Source of the DNA: Lachnospiraceae bacterium
GTDB taxonomy: Bacteria; Bacillota; Clostridia; Lachnospirales; Lachnospiraceae
Length of the DNA: 10,808 nucleotides
Direction: 5' to 3'
Assembly (NCBI GenBank): GCA_021153185.1
Contig: JAGKTY010000051.1
Location: forward strand, 1 to 10,808
The translations under genes and the position numbers were made by a program. The stretch's first letter is position 1, and every line of letters begins with the position of its first letter. This document shows positions 1-5,869 of this stretch, one piece after another. The notes under the pieces are model-generated. The model was given only the letters and a program-made list of their open reading frames with translations. It did no database searches and had not been told where the DNA came from.

Positions 1-38
1 ACGTTACTACGCATTACTATAACTCGCATAACTATATG
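1..38. repeat. Short degenerate direct repeats at the window edge
   Basis: Two imperfect copies of a 14-base unit, CGCATTACTATAAC at 10-23 and CGCATAACTATATG at 25-38, follow each other with a period of 15. A related TTACTA occurs at 4-9. The copies sit downstream of the truncated end of the glycosyltransferase gene and run into the window edge, so the full extent is unknown. They are AT-rich and only two clear copies are visible, so chance is possible. Confidence 0.25.
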
Positions 39-87
39 GAGTTCATTATCTCATGGATTATAACTGTGCCGAAAGGCACCAACTTAT

Positions 88-1128
88 TTAGCGCTTACCC
101 AGATCTTCAAAATATACAAAATCTTCATCCGGTACAAAAAATTGCAAAAAATCTGCCTGATAATTCGTCATAAGGAATCCACCCGCGCTCATAATATCAA
201 AGGCTCTAAGTGGAATTCCATCCACAATGCTACGCAGTGAAATATTCAGATTAATCTTTGCACATTTCATCGCATATGGTGCATCCAAATAATAATCTAT
301 TTTTCCTTTATTGTGAATTTTCGGTAGCTGTGGCGTTTTTTCCGGTGTATATAAATTGACGCAATATCTATCAGAAAGTAATTCAAGTATTTCCTGCCTC
401 TCCATTGCGGTTACCTTGCGGTCTAAGAAATATCTTGCCAAAATCCACTCCACCGTCTCAAAGCCGTCCCCATTGCTCTGCACCGGACAAACCTTGCGCA
501 TATTTTCCACGATGTCAGGTGTCAAAATCTGCTCTAGAAAATTACAGCCATACAATCCCTTTTGCATCTGCATTGCCCCATCGAGATATCCCTTCGTGTA
601 AGGATCCAGATCCTTTAAGTGCCGAAACATATGCTGTTTTTCTTCCATATAGGTTGAACCGATAAACGCAATATCACAATCATATTTTTGGTGATGTTCC
701 TTATTGGGAACCATCTTGTCATACCACTTATCAGCACCAGCCATTGGCAAAAAATCTACTGTATCAACTCCAAGTGCCTTGAGTCTTGCACATTCCGTAC
801 TATCAAACAAAAACACGTGGTTTGTCTCATACTGAATTGTCTGAGAATACAATTGGATAAATGGACTGTCATATACCCATGCCACATACGGAATCTTGCA
901 CGCCTTACACGCAATAGCCGCAACCGGGAAATAATTAAAACTAAACACCTGCGTATATCCGCCTTTTAGTAGTTCTGTCGCGATTGAAGTTGCTAAATGT
1001 TCACTATTTCGTGTATTTTCAGACTCTCGCGGAAACGGGAAACGTACAACCTCAAACCCTTTCTTTGCCAAAGTTTCTAACATGTACTCATTGCCAAAGC
1101 TTTTCCATTCTAAAAACAATACCTTCAT
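88..1128 (-). CDS. DUF3880 / CgeB-like glycosyltransferase, C-terminally short
   Basis: This is a cytoplasmic protein of the CgeB / DUF3880 glycosyltransferase group, found in surface-glycan and flagellin-modification loci; acceptor and sugar are unknown. The N-terminal half begins MKVLFLEWKSFG and has a GT-B-like first Rossmann domain with VFSFNYFPVAAIACKACKIP and WVYDSP. The C-terminal domain carries INLNISLRSIVDGIPLR and FDIMSAGGFLMTNYQ, the conserved donor-site region. I place the start at 1128 (fifth residue of the longest frame, whose first ATG is at 1140) because GGAG at 1135-1138 lies 6 bases before it; the ATG at 1131 is only 3 bases away. The protein ends EDLGKR where relatives continue for roughly 45 residues (a dL..kv.yYL..e.eR helix region), and no other frame downstream restores that tail. 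It may be truncated or inactive. It follows the flagellin gene after a terminator, so expression probably needs read-through or an unseen promoter. Confidence 0.8.
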   Translation of the reverse strand: MKVLFLEWKSFGNEYMLETLAKKGFEVVRFPFPRESENTRNSEHLATSIATELLKGGYTQVFSFNYFPVAAIACKACKIPYVAWVYDSPFIQLYSQTIQYETNHVFLFDSTECARLKALGVDTVDFLPMAGADKWYDKMVPNKEHHQKYDCDIAFIGSTYMEEKQHMFRHLKDLDPYTKGYLDGAMQMQKGLYGCNFLEQILTPDIVENMRKVCPVQSNGDGFETVEWILARYFLDRKVTAMERQEILELLSDRYCVNLYTPEKTPQLPKIHNKGKIDYYLDAPYAMKCAKINLNISLRSIVDGIPLRAFDIMSAGGFLMTNYQADFLQFFVPDEDFVYFEDLGKR

Positions 1129-1147
1129 CATATGCTCCATTCAACCC

Positions 1148-1176
1148 AAAAAAAGGGTTGACATATCGTCAACCCT
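1148..1176 (-). terminator. Intrinsic terminator of the flagellin gene
   Basis: On the minus strand AGGGTTGAC (1176-1168), loop GATAT and GTCAACCCT (1162-1154) form a perfect 9-bp stem followed at once by six more T residues (1153-1148). The stem begins 24 bases after the flagellin stop codon. The 3' arm is also complementary to GGGTTGA at 1147-1141, so an alternative hairpin with a T-only loop is possible. Confidence 0.9.
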
Positions 1177-1200
1177 CTTATTATTTTATATTGATTTAGA

Positions 1201-2019
1201 TTAGCCAAGTAATGAAAGAACACCCTGGTTAGACTGATTTGCCTGAGCTAACATTGACTGACCTGCCTGAGCAAGGATGTTGTTATTAGAGTATCTAACC
1301 ATCTCTGTAGCCATATCTGTATCACGGATTGCTGATTCAGCTGCTGTTGTATTCTCAACTACGTTGTCTAAGTTCTTAATTGTATGCTCTAATCTGTTCT
1401 GAACAGCACCAAGATCTGAACGCTGTTTTGATACAGAAGCAAGTGCTGCCTTAATCTGTGTGATTGCATTCTGAGCGTTTGTATTAACTGTACCACCAAC
1501 GCTTACGCCACTTAAACCAATCTTAGAAGATCTCATAGCTACGATTGAAATACCGATGAACTGACCTTTCTCAGCACCAACCTGAAGTTTTTTATCGGTA
1601 AATGAACCATCTAATAAGTTCTGCTCGTTGAATGTCGTTGTACTAGCTACACGGTCAATCTCAGATACAAGAGCCTGTACCTCTGAGTTGATGTATCCAC
1701 GGTCTGCAGATGTCATTGTATCGTTAGAAGCTTTGATAGCAAGCTCATTCATACGCTGTAACATATCATGAACTTCTGCAAGAGCGCCTTCTGCTGTCTG
1801 TACACAAGAGATACCGTCCTGTGCATTTGCTGAAGCCTGTGTAAGACCTCTCATCTGACGTCTCATTTTCTCAGAAATAGCAAGTCCTGCTGCATCATCT
1901 GCTGCACGGTTGATCTTGTAACCTGAAGATAACTTCTCTGTTGATTTTGCCTGAGAACTTGTTGTGATGCCTAACATTCTGTTAGAGTTCATTGCTGTAA
2001 GATTGTGTTGTACTACCAT
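1201..2019 (-). CDS. Flagellin, compact D0-D1 type
   Basis: This is the structural subunit of the flagellar filament, exported through the flagellar type III apparatus without a cleaved signal. The N-terminal D0/D1 domain (about residues 1-140) has the usual NxLTAxNSNR, STEKLSSGYKINRAADDAAG and FNEQNLLDGSF motifs. The C-terminal D1/D0 domain (about 183-272) has RSDLGAVQNRLEHTI, the DTDMATEM segment and the ending LAQANQSNQGVLSLLG. At 272 residues there is almost no variable region between them, so the subunit probably lacks D2/D3. The segment LQRMNELAIKA (87-97) matches the TLR5-contact helix, with Arg89 and Glu92 kept. The start is fixed by AAGGAGG at 2028-2034, 8 bases before the ATG. A sigma-28 promoter, a GGA-rich leader and a strong terminator make it a well-delimited unit. 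The symbol could be hag, fliC or flaA; none can be chosen from sequence alone. Confidence 0.97.
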   Translation of the reverse strand: MVVQHNLTAMNSNRMLGITTSSQAKSTEKLSSGYKINRAADDAAGLAISEKMRRQMRGLTQASANAQDGISCVQTAEGALAEVHDMLQRMNELAIKASNDTMTSADRGYINSEVQALVSEIDRVASTTTFNEQNLLDGSFTDKKLQVGAEKGQFIGISIVAMRSSKIGLSGVSVGGTVNTNAQNAITQIKAALASVSKQRSDLGAVQNRLEHTIKNLDNVVENTTAAESAIRDTDMATEMVRYSNNNILAQAGQSMLAQANQSNQGVLSLLG

Positions 2020-2023
2020 AGTA

Positions 2024-2076
2024 TTTTCCTCCTTGATATGTGTGCGGCATCCGTTCCGCTTTCCTTTTCTATCCTA
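2024..2076 (-). promoter_or_regulatory. Putative CsrA-binding leader of flagellin mRNA
   Basis: The flagellin leader holds six GGA triplets on the minus strand, at 2074-2072, 2064-2062, 2057-2055, 2052-2050 and two in the Shine-Dalgarno AAGGAGGAAAA (2032-2030 and 2029-2027). One lies in the loop of a hairpin: GCGG (2059-2056), loop AACGGATG, CCGC (2047-2044). The loop resembles the CsrA consensus core CARGGAUG. A GGA-loop hairpin upstream plus a second site over the Shine-Dalgarno is the layout known from the Bacillus subtilis hag leader, where CsrA blocks translation until FliW sequesters it. CsrA binding here is inferred; csrA and fliW are not in the window. Confidence 0.6.
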
Positions 2077-2105
2077 AACCTCATGTTTAATATTCTTTGT
2101 TATTC

Positions 2106-2127
2106 TGTAAGTTCTTTCTGACTTACA
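2106..2127 (-). promoter_or_regulatory. 5'-terminal stem-loop of the flagellin transcript
   Basis: TGTAAGT (2127-2121) and ACTTACA (2112-2106) form a 7-bp stem with an 8-base loop. The predicted sigma-28 start point, 6-8 bases past the -10, falls at about 2127, so the hairpin would sit at or next to the extreme 5' end of the mRNA. Such 5' hairpins often protect abundant messages from degradation. The role is inferred. Confidence 0.5.
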
Positions 2128-2133
2128 CTACAT

Positions 2134-2159
2134 ATATCGGAGGGATTTAAAAATACTTA
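2134..2159 (-). promoter_or_regulatory. Sigma-28 (SigD/FliA-type) promoter of flagellin
   Basis: The minus strand reads TAAG (2159-2156), a 15-base spacer, then CCGATAT (2140-2134). This matches the flagellar sigma factor consensus TAAA-N15-GCCGATAT with one mismatch in the -35 core and none in the CCGATAT core. It lies about 115 bases before the flagellin start codon, leaving a leader of roughly 108 bases. The promoter follows the stop codon of the flagellin-like gene at 2190 by about 30 bases. Confidence 0.9.
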
Positions 2160-2189
2160 ACCCTTTTTTTGAATTTTTTTATTATTTTT

Positions 2190-2966
2190 TTAAAACTGGA
2201 ACATTGCGTTTGCTCTACGCTCCTCATCTTCTTGCCGTTTCTTTTGCATCATAAGTGAATAATTCATCAGGAGCTCTTTTTTCTTTTTGTCACTGATTGC
2301 CTGCGGAATATCCAAATCCTCAAGCTTACTACGAGAGCTTAGCGTGTTCTCTGAAGCAAGCTGGTTGTAATTCTTGGTATACGCAAGAGATACACTCTGC
2401 GCTCCAAGATCGCTTCTGGAACCCACAATGGATTTCATAGCGTCTGTAACTTTGGAAATATCAAAATCACCCGTTAAATCATACCCATCGAGTCCTAGCG
2501 ATGCAAGAGTTGAATCCGGCATGCGAAGCATCTCACCTGTACCATCTGTCTTGGTGGCAATCTCCATATCTCCGGCACTTCCATCTAACAAATTCTTCTC
2601 ATTATAATTGGTACGAGATGCAATATCCTCAATGCCCTTTAAAAGACCTGCTACTTCCTCTTGCATGTAGCCACGCTCTTCATCTCCATACATAAATGTA
2701 TTGGATGCTTTGAGGCTTAACTCATAAATACGAGAAAGGCTATCATTAATCTGGTCAAGCGCACCATCTGCAATATTGATTGCACTAATACCTTCCTGCG
2801 CATTCTCAGCTCCCTGCGTCAGACCTCTGTCTTCTTTTTCAAGCTTCCCCGCAATTGCAAGCCCCGCCGCATCATCTGCTGCGGAATTAATCCGTTTGCC
2901 ACTTGCAATCTGTCCATATATATTACTGCTACTAGCGTAGCTTCCTACTCCTTGAATTGCTGCCAT
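2190..2966 (-). CDS. Flagellin-like protein with altered D0 termini
   Basis: The protein has 258 residues and clear flagellin D1 helices: SGKRINSAADDAAGLAI at about 22-38, DRGLTQGAENAQEGIS and IADGALDQINDSLSRIYEL to about 83, YNEKNLLDGS at 121-130, and a C-terminal D1 helix around RSDLGAQSVSLAYT (184-197). Both D0 ends differ from ordinary flagellin. The N-terminus is about 10 residues shorter before the SGKRIN motif, with no NHNxxAMNSNR-like segment. The last 30 residues are charged (ISDKKKK, QKKRQEDEERR) and end AMFQF instead of a polar-neutral LAQANQ..VLSLL tail. D0 packs in the filament core and forms the export and polymerisation contacts, so this is unlikely to polymerise like a major flagellin. 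It could be a minor, cap-proximal or regulatory subunit; the function is unknown. The start is supported by AAAGGAGG at 2972-2979, 5 bases before the ATG. Confidence 0.85.
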   Translation of the reverse strand: MAAIQGVGSYASSSNIYGQIASGKRINSAADDAAGLAIAGKLEKEDRGLTQGAENAQEGISAINIADGALDQINDSLSRIYELSLKASNTFMYGDEERGYMQEEVAGLLKGIEDIASRTNYNEKNLLDGSAGDMEIATKTDGTGEMLRMPDSTLASLGLDGYDLTGDFDISKVTDAMKSIVGSRSDLGAQSVSLAYTKNYNQLASENTLSSRSKLEDLDIPQAISDKKKKELLMNYSLMMQKKRQEDEERRANAMFQF

Positions 2967-3003
2967 AAGAACCTCCTTTCGAGTATAGCCTATAGTTAAT
3001 TTT

Positions 3004-3033
3004 AGTATAACGCATTCCCAAGTGTTTTTGCAA
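3004..3033 (-). promoter_or_regulatory. Possible sigma-A promoter of the flagellin-like gene
   Basis: On the minus strand TTGCAA (3033-3028) and TATACT (3009-3004) are separated by 18 bases; the -10 matches 5 of 6 and the -35 4 of 6 consensus positions. A start point near 2997 would leave a leader of about 30 bases ahead of the ATG at 2966. No sigma-28 sequence like that of the flagellin gene was seen here. If real, the flagellin-like gene would be expressed earlier than, or independently of, the late flagellin gene. Confidence 0.45.
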
Positions 3034-3103
3034 GCAAAACTATCTCATTCCATGAATAACCAAAACCGGGGATTCCCTCACATTTAGGATCATATTCGCC
3101 ATG

Positions 3104-5341
3104 TCATTCTGTATCCTTCGCATTTGCCGGTTTCTCGATCGCATCCTTTAGTTTCGTCGAACTTGTAGACTGCGTATATGGGAAAAAGACCAGATCCGAA
3201 CCATGCTCCCTAAGCCACTTCTGCTCCGATAGCCAATATGGATCGTGCGCATAATCACTTCCCGAAAACTGTGCATCAAAACGATACTTCTTAAAGACAT
3301 CACGCGTCCCGGATGCCCCATATGGCAAAATAAATGCTTCATCCACATACCGACAAGCCTTTACAATCTCCAAACGCTCCTTCTCATTGATATATGGACT
3401 CTTATTTTTACTTTTCGACGCCTGTTCATCGGAAACAACACCGACGATAAGGTAATCACACTGCTCCTTGGCACGGCGCAGGATATTAAGATGACCAATG
3501 TGGAACAAGTCAAAAACACCTGCATTGTAGCCTATGTGGTATGGTTTTTTCTCTGTTTGCTGCTCTGTATCACGCTCTTCCTTGGCTGATACTTCTTCGA
3601 TCGGATTTAATGTAACCGGTGCGCAAAACTGCGCCTCATCCTCATAATACGGGTCAAAAATACTGTACGAAGTGACACCATAGCTTCTCAACTGCAGAAT
3701 AATGGACGCATAATATTTGATACATATGATAACTTTGTAAGAAGCACTGTCCAGTTCTTTCAAAATGGCGGGATCCAAAATCGGAACACCGGCAATCTCG
3801 CCGCCCCGGTTATGTGCGCTATTGTCGAGTGCACCAACTATGTCACACTGCTCGCCATAAGTAGCAATAAACTTTCGTGCCCACTGACCTGCGCCAAAAA
3901 TATATACCTTTTCTCCGCTTTTTGGAAGAATATCCCGAAACAATGCTTTGTGCTCTTTTTCCGAATAACTAAGGCGGAGGCGATTGGAATTGACTACGGT
4001 TGTATCGGCTCTATGCGCAACATTAAATTCATCTAATGTATCCCGGTTGCGAAGCTTTTGGATGTACAAATCCCCCATGCCACGTAATGCATCTAATTTT
4101 TCGTTAATGTTGTACCTCGCAAATAGGTGTGCTTTCGGCACAAGCATCTCCATGCTTGTATCGCCCATGTAAATGATATCGATTGCGCGCACAATCACCA
4201 CATTAACCGGATAATCATGCTCAACATATTCCTGATCATAGAACACAAACTTACCATCTATGTAAAAACAGTTAAGCGGCACCATATCAATATATGCATT
4301 TTCATAATATTTACCAAGTGCATCTGCGGGCTTATTCTTTGATTCTTCTGACGACTGCAGAATCATCTGTATAAACCGGTCCACTTCTTCCACAAACTTC
4401 TCTTTGTCTTCATAAATAAGTCTACGCAGGTACGTCAGTGCTGTCTCTGCTTTGATATACGGCATCTTACAGCTGCCGGGTTTGTCTGACTGCATCGGCA
4501 CAACCGAAATCCCTCTGTTTGCAAGCGCCTGCGTATTTGTAAGAAGCGTCTCTATCGCAACATTTCCTTCCGGATAAAGCGCTTTCTTCTCCACTGTTTT
4601 ATCCTTGTATAGAATCGTTGCCGTAGCCTTCTCGCGTCCTCTATCCATGGAGGTCGTCACAAAATCAATCTCACTTGACGCCTCCCCAATCCGGCAATCA
4701 ATCAGATACGCATTTGCCATCCGGTGAAACATTCCGTTTTTGATGATGCTGTCATATAACTTCCCTTCCTCGAGAAAGACGGTACCAGGATTATGATAAA
4801 GCGGTGTATAGCGTATCTCCAACTCCTCCTGCGGCAGATAATCCTCAGCATAGATTTGCTGTGGCATCTCCAGTCCCGGAAGCACAGAATAAAAGAACGG
4901 CGAAAGCCCTGCTGCCTCAATCATTTCTTGCAGCTCATACTGCGCATAGTTACGCCCTTTTAGATAATTCATATCAACATCAGACAGGTTACGATATCCC
5001 TCGACTCCATCAAACACCCGCTCTGTAAAGGCATCTCTGTCGCCCGCAAAATACCGAAGTCCCATGCGGTTTTCAACTGCTAAAAAAAGGTGCCCCTCCA
5101 GCTTAAGATATGACCTCCATTTTTTCAAACATTCCACAGGGTCCTTGCTTGACTCAAGCACATCCATCACAATAATATAGTCAACAGAATTTTCAGACGC
5201 CTCCGTCTCCGAAAACACCAGTATGTTATGTGATTGTAATTCCTTTGTAAAAAGCTCACTTGCCTTACCAATGCAAAGAGCAACCGTCCCCTCTACAAAT
5301 GGATACCAGTTTAATAAGCCTTTTTGTAATTCATTTTTCAT
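3104..5341 (-). CDS. Multidomain methyltransferase-like / kinase-like / Rossmann / cytidylyltransferase fusion
   Basis: The protein has 745 residues and four apparent modules. Residues about 1-150 resemble a class I methyltransferase of surface-glycan loci (VDYIIVMDVLESSKDP, LFLAVENRMGLRYFAGDRD, FDGVEGY), but the SAM loop is degenerate (CIGKAS instead of GxGxG). Residues about 185-400 look like a small-molecule kinase of the aminoglycoside/choline kinase fold: lysines 252-253, Glu264, a catalytic-loop-like AYIDMVPLN (Asp352, Asn357) and FYDQEY (Asp369). Residues about 475-565 form a nucleotide-binding Rossmann segment (VYIFGAGQWARKFI). Residues about 600-735 are a TagD/LicC-type nucleotidyltransferase with GVFDLFHIGHLNIL (HxGH) and STSSTK. 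A coupled kinase and CTP-transferase would suit making and using a CDP-activated alcohol such as CDP-glycerol or CDP-choline; the substrate is unknown. The start has no close Shine-Dalgarno (GGGAG is 15 bases away) and a stop lies in frame two codons before it, so coupling to the small ORF ending at 5345 is possible. Confidence 0.85.
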   Translation of the reverse strand: MKNELQKGLLNWYPFVEGTVALCIGKASELFTKELQSHNILVFSETEASENSVDYIIVMDVLESSKDPVECLKKWRSYLKLEGHLFLAVENRMGLRYFAGDRDAFTERVFDGVEGYRNLSDVDMNYLKGRNYAQYELQEMIEAAGLSPFFYSVLPGLEMPQQIYAEDYLPQEELEIRYTPLYHNPGTVFLEEGKLYDSIIKNGMFHRMANAYLIDCRIGEASSEIDFVTTSMDRGREKATATILYKDKTVEKKALYPEGNVAIETLLTNTQALANRGISVVPMQSDKPGSCKMPYIKAETALTYLRRLIYEDKEKFVEEVDRFIQMILQSSEESKNKPADALGKYYENAYIDMVPLNCFYIDGKFVFYDQEYVEHDYPVNVVIVRAIDIIYMGDTSMEMLVPKAHLFARYNINEKLDALRGMGDLYIQKLRNRDTLDEFNVAHRADTTVVNSNRLRLSYSEKEHKALFRDILPKSGEKVYIFGAGQWARKFIATYGEQCDIVGALDNSAHNRGGEIAGVPILDPAILKELDSASYKVIICIKYYASIILQLRSYGVTSYSIFDPYYEDEAQFCAPVTLNPIEEVSAKEERDTEQQTEKKPYHIGYNAGVFDLFHIGHLNILRRAKEQCDYLIVGVVSDEQASKSKNKSPYINEKERLEIVKACRYVDEAFILPYGASGTRDVFKKYRFDAQFSGSDYAHDPYWLSEQKWLREHGSDLVFFPYTQSTSSTKLKDAIEKPANAKDTE

Positions 5342-5344
5342 ATG

Positions 5345-5461
5345 TTATCTAATGTACTCCCACAACATATTTCGGACGCACTCCTCTATTTCTAAAGCAA
5401 TTCTCCTTGCCCTTGTCCTGTTTAATCCTATTTTTTGCAATAAAGTAATCTTGCTAATATT
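5345..5461 (-). pseudogene. Small ORF or 3' remnant of a lost gene before the fusion gene
   Basis: An open frame of 39 codons runs from a stop at 5464-5462 to TAA at 5347-5345, ending 3 bases before the ATG of the 745-residue fusion protein. It encodes an amphipathic, Arg/Glu-rich peptide (IGLNRTRARRIALEIEE, then CVRNMLWEYIR). There is no ATG with a good Shine-Dalgarno; the first candidates are TTG at 5440 and an internal ATG at 5368 with GAGGAG 12 bases upstream. A second short frame, MEILNWAKILARLLYCKK (5484-5431), ends exactly at a run of six A residues where a one-base slip would join it to the first. It may be the tail of a gene that once preceded the fusion gene and was cut by arrival of the accessory genes. 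I do not recognise the family. Confidence 0.3.
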
Positions 5462-5509
5462 TTAGCCCAATTCAATATTTCCATCAAGTTATAGCGAATA
5501 TTTTGGTCC

Positions 5510-5869
5510 TTATAGCAATTCTTCAAAGCATCTTGCGCCAAAATTTTCAAACTTAACCCAATAGTTATCCAGGTGATTATTTCCATTGTTTAACATGATG
5601 TACCTGTCAAAATCAAACTTTTCCATACCGATTGCTTCCAGATGTTCCCGATAAAGCATACATCCTTCCTTCATCGTTCTGCGCTGAAAAAAAGCATTGA
5701 TATTCCCATAACTTACGCCGTACATGGCCAGTTCCCATGGATATAGCTTTCCACAGCTTAAGTCTTTTGCTTTGATTAACTCCCTATCCCTGATTGCAAA
5801 ATCAAGTAGTGGCGTATCTAAATAATATAGAATTCCCTGCATATTTTGAATCAGCCTTAGTTCTGCCAT
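5510..5869 (-). CDS. Small HipA N-terminal-subdomain-like partner protein
   Basis: This 119-residue soluble protein has no signal peptide or membrane segment. The stretch FFQRRTMKEGCMLYREHL (60-77) followed by LNNGNNHLDNYWVKFE (93-108) resembles the N-terminal region that precedes the kinase domain in many Firmicute HipA-like proteins (pattern R.xPxxR...l...G...yd...i....g....D.yWik). Here it is encoded alone. The ATG at 5869 lies inside the end of the upstream HipA-like kinase gene with a 13-base overlap and a weak AGAGG 11 bases upstream, so translation is probably coupled. In HipBST systems a separately encoded small N-terminal subdomain (HipS) neutralises the kinase; by analogy this protein may be the antitoxin or regulator of its neighbour. 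Family assignment rests on motif memory, not on a search. Confidence 0.7.
   Translation of the reverse strand: MAELRLIQNMQGILYYLDTPLLDFAIRDRELIKAKDLSCGKLYPWELAMYGVSYGNINAFFQRRTMKEGCMLYREHLEAIGMEKFDFDRYIMLNNGNNHLDNYWVKFENFGARCFEELL

Noticed and set aside
66..79. GTGCC-GAAA-GGCAC hairpin after the glycosyltransferase as a terminator
   Set aside because: The stem has only 5 bp and no T-tract follows on the minus strand, so an intrinsic terminator cannot be supported.
2141..2175. GGGTTAA...TTAAATCCC as a terminator between the two flagellin-type genes
   Set aside because: The inverted repeat is interrupted and short, and it overlaps the -35 and spacer of the sigma-28 promoter; no convincing stem with a T-tract is present.
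3060..3103. GGGAATCCCC-type hairpin after the fusion gene as a terminator
   Set aside because: The stem is only 3-4 bp and the following stretch is not a clean T-tract.
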